Assembly (NCBI GenBank): GCA_045586925.1
Contig: JAZNBG010000036.1
Coordinates: forward strand, 1-64,000
Direction of reading: 5' to 3'
DNA from: SIG440 sp045586925
GTDB lineage: Bacteria > Bacillota > Clostridia > Monoglobales > Monoglobaceae
DNA: 64,000 nt
Positions 18,619-27,981 of this stretch are shown piece after piece; the first letter of the stretch is position 1; each line of letters opens with the position of its first letter. The position numbers were made by a program, and so were the translations under genes. Below the pieces are notes generated by a model that worked only from the letters and a program-made list of their open reading frames with translations, was not told the origin of the DNA and searched no databases.

Positions 18619-20388
18619 TTAATCGGTAATATCGGGCAGTTTTAATCTTATGACAGTATAGCAATCCTTTTTGCTTTCGATTTCAATTCCGTACTTGTTA
18701 CCATGCATAAGCTTGATTCGCTCATTTATATTATATAATCCGATATGATCCTTTTTGTTGCCTGTCTTTTCTTTAGATAAAACAAGTTTTTTTTCGCTGT
18801 TTTCAAAGCCGATACCATTGTCATAAATCTCAATAATCATAAATTCTTCGGTTTTTTCAGCGGAAATCTTAATTAGTGCATCCTTACTCTCCTGTGCCAG
18901 TTTTTTGCCAAGACCATGGCGGAGAGAATTTTCGATAATCGGCTGCAGGAGCATAGATTGAAGCTTGTTGTTGTACAGCTCGGTAGGAACATTGAGAACG
19001 ACATTTATATTGTTTTTATGCCTGAGCTGCATAAGTGAGATATAATTGAGTAACGATTCAAGCTCAGCACTTAATGGAATAACTGGTGGATTATTCAATG
19101 AGGAGCGAATAAGTGATGCAAAGATGGAAATCATTTCTGCAACATCTGTTATTCCGTACTCTAATAATTTGATTCTTATGCTGGACAAGGTGTTATTGAT
19201 AAAATGAGGATTTATCTGGTATTTAAGCATCGTCAGCTTGGATTCGCTCAGTGCTTGTTCGGAGGAAATGCGTTCGATATGAAGCTTGTTCATCTCTAAA
19301 AGCATATTGTTAAATTTTTCATAAAGATAATTATATTCTGTTGGATGCAGCTTTGACGATTTTATATATATCGGTGCATCGAGGCTGTTGTCCTTGATTG
19401 AGTCAATTAATTTGGAAAGAGGCTTGTTGAGCCATCCTGCCAATAAGTATGAAGCAATAAGTCCTATTATAAAAAACAAGATGGTTACAATTAGTAGTCC
19501 GCAGAGAATTTGAATATTTGCGGTATTATAATAGTCATAGGGGACGGTGCGCAAAAGATAATATGAGTTTTCGTTGTTTTGTGTTAAGAACAAAACATAT
19601 CTCTCTCCGTTGATATAAATTGACTGGAAGACATTATTATTATTATTATTATTAACAATATTTGCGGAAACCTCCGAAGGAAAATCCCAGATGCTTTTGT
19701 AGTGCTCATAATCGCCGTTGCTGTTGAAAAAAAGTATTCCGTGGTTATTATATGCATAGGTGGAGATACCGCTGTTTTCTGGAGATATTCCTGTGTTAAG
19801 GAAATTCATATCTATAACAAAGTATACTCTTAAAAATGCATTGGTTTTATCCTTTGCATAAGGTGAAATGTCCAAAGTGGATGATGCTATAAAGTAGGTG
19901 GTTGAATCATCAAAAATATTTCCACGAACACCTGCCCATTTTATTTTGGAGGAATTATAATGGTCGATTCCGTTGTTTATTATAAATTCAATAGGGTCAT
20001 TGATTTTGTTGTTATTATAAGAGTAATAACCGCCGCCTGAAGGAAGGAAAAGTATATCCGAAACCAGCCCTTCACGATGAAAATATCTTGAAATTATGCC
20101 TGAAAGTTCATTGCGGAAGGTAGGATCGGAGGATGTAACGTTGAAATCATGTGTAGCCATAATGCTCATAAGCTTTTGATCTGAAAACATACTTACAGCC
20201 GAATTTTCTATGGAGCTGAATTTAAGAGTCAGTATTACTGATTCCTGTTCAAGTGAATAGAAATATGAAGAAATCAGCTTTTCCTGATTAACGGTAATGA
20301 GTGAGTATCCAGAGAAAACCGTCATTATCAGTATAGGGATACAAGAAAATAAAGTAAACATTATAAAAAGAATCCGCTGCAGCTTCAT
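18619..20388 (-). CDS. YesM-type sensor histidine kinase
   Basis: The 589-residue protein starts at an ATG (complement of 20386-20388) behind GGAGG. It has an N-terminal membrane segment (about 7-30), an extracellular sensor of about 250 residues, a second membrane segment (about 285-310) and a HAMP-like linker. The kinase core follows: 'YQINPHFINNTLSSI' holds the phospho-accepting His typical of the LytS/YesM group. The ATP-binding blocks are 'QPIIENSLRHG' and 'EIYDNGIGF'. It should phosphorylate the response regulator encoded 24 bases upstream in the same transcript. Such pairs usually sense oligosaccharides and control adjacent glycan-use genes, here the divergent operon starting at 22125. 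A seven-unit ATT repeat (19633-19653) encodes seven consecutive Asn residues in the sensor domain. Confidence 0.9.
   Translation of the reverse strand: MKLQRILFIMFTLFSCIPILIMTVFSGYSLITVNQEKLISSYFYSLEQESVILTLKFSSIENSAVSMFSDQKLMSIMATHDFNVTSSDPTFRNELSGIISRYFHREGLVSDILFLPSGGGYYSYNNNKINDPIEFIINNGIDHYNSSKIKWAGVRGNIFDDSTTYFIASSTLDISPYAKDKTNAFLRVYFVIDMNFLNTGISPENSGISTYAYNNHGILFFNSNGDYEHYKSIWDFPSEVSANIVNNNNNNNVFQSIYINGERYVLFLTQNNENSYYLLRTVPYDYYNTANIQILCGLLIVTILFFIIGLIASYLLAGWLNKPLSKLIDSIKDNSLDAPIYIKSSKLHPTEYNYLYEKFNNMLLEMNKLHIERISSEQALSESKLTMLKYQINPHFINNTLSSIRIKLLEYGITDVAEMISIFASLIRSSLNNPPVIPLSAELESLLNYISLMQLRHKNNINVVLNVPTELYNNKLQSMLLQPIIENSLRHGLGKKLAQESKDALIKISAEKTEEFMIIEIYDNGIGFENSEKKLVLSKEKTGNKKDHIGLYNINERIKLMHGNKYGIEIESKKDCYTVIRLKLPDITD
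19633..19653. repeat. ATT trinucleotide microsatellite (7 units) in the kinase sensor domain
   Basis: Seven tandem ATT units on the plus strand encode a run of seven asparagines in the extracellular part of the sensor kinase. Slippage would change length in whole codons and keep the frame. Confidence 0.85.
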
Positions 20389-20412
20389 GTTTGTTTCCTC
20401 CGTGTAGTTATA

Positions 20413-21954
20413 TTAATTATCTTTTTTGTACTGAGAAGGCGAAATGCCGGTAGCCTTTTTGAATGAACGGCTGAAATGTTCTGTGGACGAGTAGCCACAT
20501 TCAGAAGCGATGGTGCTTATTTTATATATCTGCTCGCCAAGCATCTTTTTTGCCTTTTCAATACGGCATAATGAAAGATAATTATTAAAGGTTTTGTTTG
20601 TTTTTTGCTGAAATAAGCGGCAAAAATACCATTTGCTTATATTGAATTTAGCAGCAATGGTATCCAATGTGATATTTGCATTGCAATTTTCTTCTATATA
20701 TTTTTTTATTTGGTCAATAATATCGTTATTTTTTGTCTTATGAATGTGTACAAAGAAAAGAGCGTCTTTGAGCCATTTGTTGTATTCAAACCAATCACCT
20801 GTTTCTCTTATTGAAAAAAATAGGTCTGCATGGGTGGTGGGAATATTGTTTTCCTGACAAAAATTTTCCAATGAGTAAGCATATTGAAGGTATAGCTTTT
20901 TAAAATCAGATATAGAGTGTTTTTTTGCGTCAATTGCCAGCTTTTCAATGTGTTCAAGGACAGCGTCGGAAGAACTCTCAAAGAAAAGACGGAGGTCGTT
21001 AAGCTTTAAATTAATGTTAATCGGTATTGATGAGTTTGTACAGTCACGGGAGGTGTATAAAATGTTTTTGCCTATATAAAAATAATAAGGAGCGTAAGCG
21101 GTACACTGATTGTACAGTGAAAAAATGCGGTGGAAGCCTTTGGAGCTGTCTGATATAAAGCCGCTTATTTTTATATCGAAATATACTTTAAAGGTTGCAA
21201 GCAGCTTTGCGAAAAGCTGCTGAAACGGCAAATCGGCATTCAGAACCAATGCATAATGGGAAATATCGACTGCGTATAAGAATCCGTTGCCGTAGCTGTC
21301 GATAAGCTCTTGCATAATATTACTGAAACCTAATTTTATTGAGGTGTAGTCGTTTTTCCAAATGTTGCTGATGTAGCTGCTGTCAATGAAAAGAGTGATA
21401 TAAAGCAACCGGATGGCCGAATCCGGGCTGAGGGGAATAATGTCTGCGGAAATATCCGGATTTTTTTCTGCGGCATCAGTAAAGAAATATGAAAAGCTGT
21501 TTTGCTGAAGAATATATTTTTCGCGGTATGAATTACCCCCAATGTCCGATATTGCATCGGTGTTGACAGCTGTAGCGTCAGCAGTAGGGATGCTGCCGAG
21601 TATCAGCGTTTTGATATAGTCGGCAGACATTGAAGTTTTTAAGATATAGTCAAGAACTCCAAGTCGGTATGCGGTTTGCACATATCGAAAATCGTCATAT
21701 CCGCTCAGTATAATAAATTTGATGTTCTTATTATACTGTAATGCCTGTTCCATCAGCTCAATTCCGTTTTTTCCGGACATAACAATATCGGTAATAACAA
21801 GATGAACGTTATTACCGCAAATAATATCCATTGCTTCGCCTGCATCGTGTGCGATACCTGTTAATGTAACATTATAGGCTTTCAAATCGAGAATTATTTT
21901 TTCAAGAAAATCGCACATTATTATTTCATCATCGACAATCAAAATATTATACAT
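20413..21954 (-). CDS. YesN/AraC-type response regulator
   Basis: The 513-residue protein starts at the ATG complementary to 21952-21954, with GAGG nine bases upstream. It begins with a CheY-like receiver: 'ILIVDDE' acidic pocket, phospho-accepting D56 in 'LVITDIVM', and 'YILKTS' with the conserved Lys. A central region of about 270 residues is not recognised. The C-terminal 100 residues form an AraC-type double helix-turn-helix: 'TLDTIAAKFNISKWYFCRLF' and 'ISTIASECGYSSTEHFSRSF'. It is the partner of the downstream sensor kinase and probably activates the divergent glycan operon at 22125. Confidence 0.92.
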   Translation of the reverse strand: MYNILIVDDEIIMCDFLEKIILDLKAYNVTLTGIAHDAGEAMDIICGNNVHLVITDIVMSGKNGIELMEQALQYNKNIKFIILSGYDDFRYVQTAYRLGVLDYILKTSMSADYIKTLILGSIPTADATAVNTDAISDIGGNSYREKYILQQNSFSYFFTDAAEKNPDISADIIPLSPDSAIRLLYITLFIDSSYISNIWKNDYTSIKLGFSNIMQELIDSYGNGFLYAVDISHYALVLNADLPFQQLFAKLLATFKVYFDIKISGFISDSSKGFHRIFSLYNQCTAYAPYYFYIGKNILYTSRDCTNSSIPININLKLNDLRLFFESSSDAVLEHIEKLAIDAKKHSISDFKKLYLQYAYSLENFCQENNIPTTHADLFFSIRETGDWFEYNKWLKDALFFVHIHKTKNNDIIDQIKKYIEENCNANITLDTIAAKFNISKWYFCRLFQQKTNKTFNNYLSLCRIEKAKKMLGEQIYKISTIASECGYSSTEHFSRSFKKATGISPSQYKKDN

Positions 21955-21979
21955 TCATATCGACCTCTTTCTAAAATTC

Positions 21980-22009
21980 AGTATACCACAATTTGATAAT
22001 TTATTTCAA
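21980..22009 (-). promoter_or_regulatory. SigmaA-type promoter of the two-component operon
   Basis: On the minus strand, TTGAAA (complement of 22004-22009) and TATACT (complement of 21980-21985) are separated by 18 bases. The -10 box lies 25 bases upstream of the response-regulator start codon. Confidence 0.65.
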
Positions 22010-22085
22010 TAAATAGACTGTAAATATGGCAAGAAAAATCATATAGATAGCAATATTTATCATTTAATTTGCAAAAAAATTAGGG

Positions 22086-22091
22086 TATAAT
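22086..22091 (+). promoter_or_regulatory. Probable -10 box of the glycan operon
   Basis: TATAAT lies 33 bases before the ATG at 22125. No good -35 box is present at 16-18 bases (best is TTTAAT at 22063-22068), as expected for a promoter that needs an AraC-type activator. The divergent gene encodes such an activator. Confidence 0.45.
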
Positions 22092-22124
22092 AAAAAAACA
22101 CAGAAACAGAGAGAAGAGATATTT

Positions 22125-24827
22125 ATGGATTTTAAGAGTATTCCTAAAAAATACAGACCCTTACCTTTTTGGTCGTGGAATGAAAAACTTAACTGTGAGG
22201 AGACGGTCAGACAGGTATCAATAATGGACACGGCGGGAATCGGCGGCTTTTTTATGCACGCACGCGGCGGCTTGAAAACCGAATATATGGGCGAAGAATG
22301 GTTTGAAAATATAGCTGCGGCTACGGAAGAAGGCAGAAGGCGCGGTATGCGTCCGTGGGCGTATGATGAAAACGGCTGGCCCAGCGGATTCGGAAACGGT
22401 GCGGTTAACGGATTAGGGGTTGATTATCAGCAGAAGTATTTGCGGATGGAAACGGAACCTGAACATACAGAAACTCAGATATGCAAATGTGGAGACAGAT
22501 ATTTTTATTATGAGGTAAATCCGTTTTATGTGGATACGTTGGATGGGAAAGTTGCTGCTGAATTTATAAAATGTACATATGAGCCATATTATGAAAAATA
22601 CGGTCAGAAAATTGAGGGCTTTTTTACGGATGAGCCTCAGATTTCCCGAAACGGTATTCCGTGGAGCTTTGTTTTTGAGGAAGAATACAAAACGAGATAC
22701 CATGAGGATTTGTTGTGTTGCATTGACCAGCTTTTTCTTGAACACGGTGATTACAAGACAACGAGAATAAGATTCTGGAAAATGGTTACAGATTTGTTTT
22801 CAAAGAATTTTATGAAGCAGATTTACGATTGGTGTGATGAGCGCGGACTCAAGCTTACCGGACATCTTGTGGTTGAGGAAAATGCATGGAGTCAGCTTGC
22901 ATCAAACGGTGCGTGTATGCCGCACTATGAGTATTTTCATATTCCGGGAATAGATTGGCTGGGAAGAGATATTTACAGTTGTCTTACAGTTAAACAGCTT
23001 ACATCTGCGGCTGCACAGCTTGGTAAAAAGTCCGTGCTGTCAGAAACCTTTGCTTTATGTGGACATAATGTAAGCTTTGCTGAACTAAAGGGGATTTATG
23101 AATGGCAGATGGTCAGAGGGGTCAATCTTCTTTGTCAGCATCTTGAAGGTTATTCACTGAGAGGAATCAGAAAACGTGATTATCCGCCTGCTATGTATTA
23201 CCAGCAACCATGGTGGAGTGAATATGAAAAATTTAATACAGCAATGGCAAGGCTCGGTATGATTACAGCAGAGAGTGAAGCAAAAACCGAGGTGTTGGTA
23301 ATACATCCTCAGACAACGGCATGGGTACTGTATAATTGCGGTGAATGTAAGGGGCTTGAAGAGCTTGCTTTGGGATTCCCTGTTGAACTGGAAAAATTAG
23401 ATAAAAAACATATTGATTATCATTTGGGTGACGAAACATTGATTGAACGTCACGGCAGAGTTGAAGACGGAATGTTTGTCATTGGAAATCAAAGATACAG
23501 CAAGGTTATAACAGAATACTGTGATGTTCTTTTGGAATCAACACAAAAACTGCTTGATGAATTTGTAGGTAACGGTGGTCAGATATGTACCGTTAATGAG
23601 CTTGAAGACAATCCTGTGATTGACAGGGAAGATATTACGTATACACTCAGATATCTGGAAGACAAAAAGGTTCACTATTTCGTAAACACATCAGCAGAAA
23701 GGAAGGACGCTGAAATCTTTGTGAGCGGAAAACGCCTTGATATATACAGCGGAGAGATTTATGGATTTGGCGGCAAGCATAGCTTTGAACCGTGGGGAAG
23801 CCTTATGCTGATTGATGACGGAACCGAAAACCGTATGATAAATGAAGATGAATTCTTAGTGTTTCCTAAGGGTAAATTTGAGATTAGCGGGGAGGTTGAA
23901 AACTGTATTACGCTGGACTGCTGTGATTACTATTTTGACGGAGAACTTCAGGAGAAGAACGGTTATGTGCTGAATATTTGTGAAAGAGCCAATGCGCTTG
24001 AAAGACCTGTGGAGATACATCAGGAATATTATATTAATGTTGATGCTGTTCCAAAAACTTTGTTTCTTGCCTGTGAAAATCCGGAGCGGTTTGTGATTAA
24101 GATTAACGGCAGAACGGTTGAAAAAACATACTGCGGATATTTCAGAGATAGGAGCTTTGAAAAAATAGATATTGCAAAGTATATTTGTGAAGGCAAAAAC
24201 ATCATTTCCTTTGACTGCCTGTTTGTTCAATCGGACGAGTTTTATGAAAATCTGAAAAAAGCATATAAGTTTGAGAGCGAATTGAATAAGCTTGCTTATG
24301 ATATGGAAATTGAAGCAATATATCTTGTTGGCAATTTCAGCGTCAAAACTCCGGGGAAATGGACCGAGCTTGAAAGAGAGGCGGTTCGCTACCACGGAGC
24401 TTTTGTGATTGACGCACCTGCCAAGAGTATTAGCCTTAAGGATATTCACAAACAGGGCTTTCCGTTCTTCAGTGGTGAACTGACGGTTGAGGGGGATTTG
24501 GTTGCAGAAAGGGATAATCCTACACTTGTGCTTGATATGACAGGTGTTAATGCTGTCAGGGTTGAAATTGACGGAATATGTGCAACTGTACTTACGGATG
24601 ACCGTATTAAGCTTGACATAAGGAAAGGCAGATATAAAATAAAGCTGACCCTTATTAACAACCTGAGAAACCTATTGGGACCGCATCATCTTGAGGAGGG
24701 CGAGGATTTTTCGGTAGGAGCAAATAAGTTTTATAAGGAGCCTTGTGTCTGGAATTATTTTAACTGGGCCGGAGATGTTGAGTGGAATGATGATTACTGC
24801 TTTGTACGTTTTGGAGTGCGCAGATGA
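22125..24827 (+). CDS. GH106-like glycoside hydrolase (putative alpha-L-rhamnosidase)
   Basis: The 900-residue protein starts at ATG 22125 (upstream AGAGAAGAG) and has no signal peptide. The N-terminal half is a TIM-barrel with the pattern typical of the GH106-like group: 'PFWSWNEKL', 'GIGGFFMHARGG', 'YDENGWPSG', 'GFFTDEPQ' and 'LTGHLVVEE'. The C-terminal half looks like sugar-binding beta domains of the GH2 type. GH106 enzymes release L-rhamnose from pectin or glycosides, which agrees with L-rhamnose isomerase at 38266. The assignment is by pattern recognition; many relatives are uncharacterised. It is the first gene of the operon divergent from the YesMN-type regulator pair. Confidence 0.65.
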   Translation: MDFKSIPKKYRPLPFWSWNEKLNCEETVRQVSIMDTAGIGGFFMHARGGLKTEYMGEEWFENIAAATEEGRRRGMRPWAYDENGWPSGFGNGAVNGLGVDYQQKYLRMETEPEHTETQICKCGDRYFYYEVNPFYVDTLDGKVAAEFIKCTYEPYYEKYGQKIEGFFTDEPQISRNGIPWSFVFEEEYKTRYHEDLLCCIDQLFLEHGDYKTTRIRFWKMVTDLFSKNFMKQIYDWCDERGLKLTGHLVVEENAWSQLASNGACMPHYEYFHIPGIDWLGRDIYSCLTVKQLTSAAAQLGKKSVLSETFALCGHNVSFAELKGIYEWQMVRGVNLLCQHLEGYSLRGIRKRDYPPAMYYQQPWWSEYEKFNTAMARLGMITAESEAKTEVLVIHPQTTAWVLYNCGECKGLEELALGFPVELEKLDKKHIDYHLGDETLIERHGRVEDGMFVIGNQRYSKVITEYCDVLLESTQKLLDEFVGNGGQICTVNELEDNPVIDREDITYTLRYLEDKKVHYFVNTSAERKDAEIFVSGKRLDIYSGEIYGFGGKHSFEPWGSLMLIDDGTENRMINEDEFLVFPKGKFEISGEVENCITLDCCDYYFDGELQEKNGYVLNICERANALERPVEIHQEYYINVDAVPKTLFLACENPERFVIKINGRTVEKTYCGYFRDRSFEKIDIAKYICEGKNIISFDCLFVQSDEFYENLKKAYKFESELNKLAYDMEIEAIYLVGNFSVKTPGKWTELEREAVRYHGAFVIDAPAKSISLKDIHKQGFPFFSGELTVEGDLVAERDNPTLVLDMTGVNAVRVEIDGICATVLTDDRIKLDIRKGRYKIKLTLINNLRNLLGPHHLEEGEDFSVGANKFYKEPCVWNYFNWAGDVEWNDDYCFVRFGVRR

Positions 24828-24865
24828 ATTAAATAATACATAAGTTTAACGAGGAGAGTTTAATT

Positions 24866-27370
24866 ATGGAATTAAATAAGCTTTTAAAAATAGAAAATAA
24901 AGGTCTTGTGCCCGAATATTTTCCTACACCTATGCAAGCATTTATTTTTCGTAACTGGGGTATGGTTGCAAAGGAACGGCTGGCAGAAGTTCTTGAAACA
25001 TCTGCGGAAAAGGTTGAGCTTGAAGCAAAGCGTATGGGGTTAAGATGTCAGGGCGATGTTTCACTGTGGCTCAAAAAAGGGTATATAACCATAATCCGCT
25101 CAAACTGGCATATTTTACCTTACGGTCAGCTTCTCAAGCTTCTTGGCTGGAATGAGGATAAACTCAATCTTGCTCTTAAGGAGGAAGACTTTCTTGAATT
25201 GAAGCTTGGAAACTTTAAGCCTGATTGTGACAAGATAGTTTATTCTGAACTGACGGATGAAGAAAAGAAGCAGACCGAGAAAATCCGCAAAACAGTTGAA
25301 ACGGTACAGAGCAATCTGACAGACGTGCGTGAGCCGTTTGACTTTTGGAGCAGAGAAGAACAGCCTCGGTATAAAACTATGCCTGAAACCGAACAGACAG
25401 TTATTGATGATGCATGGAGTATTATCGATAATACAAATGATGAGTCGGTTGAAACTATGGTAACGCGTTTTATTGAACGTGTAAAATCAATATGGAGCAT
25501 TGACCTGTCAGGCGGAGAAACGTCGGGCACGGTTGAATTATCGCTTGTTCCGGATAAGGCGGAGGAATACCATAAAATTACGGTTGAAAGCGATAAGATT
25601 AAAATAGAGGCGGGAAGTTGTCTTGGGATACTTCGGGGTCTGTATCGTCTTGAAGATATTGCCCGTATAAACGGTGGGCTGTATTTTGATAAGGGCGTAT
25701 ATGAACGTGTGCCCAGATTTGAGGCAAGATATATTTATTCTTTTAGCGCTCTGTATGAAGGGGCATTGGATGTTGACAGCAGTACGTGGTGTCCTGATGA
25801 GCTTCTTGAAAGATATGCCCGCACAGGCGTTAACGGAATATGGCTTCAGGGAATACTTTATCGTTTGACTGAATTTCCATTTGAGCCGTTAATGTCGGAG
25901 GGCTGGGAAATCCGACAAAAAAATCTGCGTGAATTTGTGAATCGTGCAAGGAGCTACGGTATTAAAATTTATTTGTATATAAATGAGCCTCGTTCAATGC
26001 CTCGTGCGTTCTTTGAGAAATATCCGCATCTTAAAGGCTCCGAAAGGGATCGTTATGCAACCATGTGTATAATGCAGAAGGAAACTCAGGAATATTTGAG
26101 TGGAGCTGTTGAGAGTTTATGCCGTGCTGTTCCGGGGTTAGGCGGATTTTTCACTATTACTATGTCTGAAAACTATACTCACTGCCGTTCGCATTATTAT
26201 GAAAAAATGTGTCCTGTTTGCGGCGATATTTCGCAGAAAGTGCTTGTTGCAAAGGTTAACAGTCTTGTTGCGGAAGGTGCAGCAAGGGCCGATAAAAACA
26301 TTCGTGTTCTTGCATGGGACTGGGCTTGGTCCGCAGCGAATAATTTGTCAATTGATGATGGTAACAAAGAAGCTTGCATCAGCAATATCCCCGAGAACGT
26401 TTCGATATTGTGTCAGCGTGATTTTGAATTGCCATTTACCAGAGGAGGTATTTCTGATTCTGTTTGTGACTACTCCCTTTCTGTTGATGGTATAAGTGAT
26501 ACAACACTAAAAACATGGAAAGCGGCAAAAAAACACGGGCATAAAACAGGGGTGAAACTCCAGATAAATAACAGTTGGGAGTGTTCAACAACACCGTATC
26601 TGCCTGTGTACGGTACGGTAATAAAGCACCTTAACAGTTTGATAGAAGCAGATGTGAATCATTTGATGCTCAGTTGGACTTTGGGCGGATATCCTTCTCC
26701 GAATATAAAGATAGCTTCTGAGAGCTTTTTTATCGAAAACGGTAAAGCGGAGCCGGATTATAATGCGGCATACAAGATATTGTACGGTGGTGATGCGGAA
26801 ACTGTAAAGGCGGCAACTGACATATTCTGTGAAGCGTTTGCTGAATTTCCGTTTAACATTGCTCTTCTTTATAACGGACCTCAGAATGGCGGTGTTTCCA
26901 ATCCGTTTTATCACAAACCGACAGGGTATGCATCAACAATGACTTGCTATGCATACGATGACCTTAACAGCTGGCGCTCCATTTACCCTGAGGATATTGT
27001 TGAGGAACAGTTTAAAAAGGTAAGTGACATATGGGAAAAAGGTCTTGAAAAGCTCGAATCGGTCGGCGGGGAAATAGCGGATATTGCTTATGTGAGCTAT
27101 TCATTGTTTAAATCGTCATATAATCAGATAAGATTTGTTCGTTTGCGAGACAAGCTTGCCGATGAGATGTGTGAGGAGACGAAAGCATTAATTCTTGATA
27201 TTATACGCAATGAAAAACAGCTTGCAGAGAATGTTTACAGAATTATGCGACGTCGTCCGGAGGTGGGATTTGAGGCGGCAAACCACTATTATTTCAGTGC
27301 TGATGGGGTTCTTGAAAAAATAGTGAATTGTCAATGGCTTGAAGAATATTATCAGAAGGAGAACCTTTGA
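24866..27370 (+). CDS. Putative glycoside hydrolase with GH20/GH67-like layout
   Basis: The 834-residue protein starts at ATG 24866 behind GAGGAGAG, 38 bases after the GH106-like gene, and has no signal peptide. About residues 210-280 look like the alpha/beta domain that precedes the barrel in GH20 and GH67 enzymes ('GILRGLYRLEDIARING'). A TIM-barrel follows with 'GVNGIWLQGILYR', 'YLYINEPRSMP', 'FFTITMSENYTHC' and 'VLAWDWAWS'. The Cys pair in 'CPVCGD' is unusual for a glycosidase barrel. The family is uncertain and no substrate is assigned. Its cytosolic location suggests action on imported oligosaccharides. Confidence 0.6.
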   Translation: MELNKLLKIENKGLVPEYFPTPMQAFIFRNWGMVAKERLAEVLETSAEKVELEAKRMGLRCQGDVSLWLKKGYITIIRSNWHILPYGQLLKLLGWNEDKLNLALKEEDFLELKLGNFKPDCDKIVYSELTDEEKKQTEKIRKTVETVQSNLTDVREPFDFWSREEQPRYKTMPETEQTVIDDAWSIIDNTNDESVETMVTRFIERVKSIWSIDLSGGETSGTVELSLVPDKAEEYHKITVESDKIKIEAGSCLGILRGLYRLEDIARINGGLYFDKGVYERVPRFEARYIYSFSALYEGALDVDSSTWCPDELLERYARTGVNGIWLQGILYRLTEFPFEPLMSEGWEIRQKNLREFVNRARSYGIKIYLYINEPRSMPRAFFEKYPHLKGSERDRYATMCIMQKETQEYLSGAVESLCRAVPGLGGFFTITMSENYTHCRSHYYEKMCPVCGDISQKVLVAKVNSLVAEGAARADKNIRVLAWDWAWSAANNLSIDDGNKEACISNIPENVSILCQRDFELPFTRGGISDSVCDYSLSVDGISDTTLKTWKAAKKHGHKTGVKLQINNSWECSTTPYLPVYGTVIKHLNSLIEADVNHLMLSWTLGGYPSPNIKIASESFFIENGKAEPDYNAAYKILYGGDAETVKAATDIFCEAFAEFPFNIALLYNGPQNGGVSNPFYHKPTGYASTMTCYAYDDLNSWRSIYPEDIVEEQFKKVSDIWEKGLEKLESVGGEIADIAYVSYSLFKSSYNQIRFVRLRDKLADEMCEETKALILDIIRNEKQLAENVYRIMRRRPEVGFEAANHYYFSADGVLEKIVNCQWLEEYYQKENL

Positions 27371-27976
27371 TTAGTAAATATAAGTGAAATCAGCAAGAGA
27401 ATCAAAAAAGCAATAGGCGAAAATTCCGAGCAGATTATCAGAATCGGTGACGATATTATGAAAATACCCGAGCTCGGATACCGCGAGGAAAAAACATCTG
27501 AATATGCAAGAAGGGTTTTTGAAGAGCTGGAAACAGAATATACATATCCTCATGCGTTAACGGGAGTGAAAGCAAAGCTTTGCGGAAAAGAGCATAAGTT
27601 TTATGTGTGTATAATAGGCGAAATGAATTCTGTTAAATGCTCAGGTCACAAATTTGAGGGTATAGGTTCTGATGCGCATGTCTGTGGCCACAATGCGCAA
27701 ATGGCCGCTATGCTGGGAAAGCGCTATTGCTCTTAAAAAAGCGATATTATGGATGAGCTGTGCGGTGATATAACCTTTATGGCGGTTCCGGCGGAAGAGT
27801 TTATTGAGCCTGAATACAGGCAGGAGCTTAAAAATCAGGGTAAAATAGAGTATTTCGGTGGAAAACAGCAATTGATTTATGAGGGTGCGTTTGACGATGT
27901 TGATATGGCGATGATGATTCATGCGCAAGGTAATGAAGAAAAGACTAAAATGTATGTAAAATTTAAGAGGAGGTAG
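27371..27976 (+). pseudogene. Broken M20-family amidohydrolase/peptidase
   Basis: The frame after the previous stop reads like the N-terminal part of an M20/amidohydrolase: 'IPELGYREEKT', 'GSDAHVCGHNAQMA' (metal-binding His/Asp region) and 'FMAVPAEEF'. It has no good start codon (first ATG at 27458). Near 27715 one extra A shifts the frame into a TAA at about 27734, and a missing A in the following A-run restores it, so two indels compensate. The gene also ends after about 200 residues, half the family length, directly before the next gene. It is therefore broken three ways. Downstream genes are read in the same direction, so the remnant stays in the operon. Confidence 0.75.
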
Positions 27977-27981
27977 TTGTA

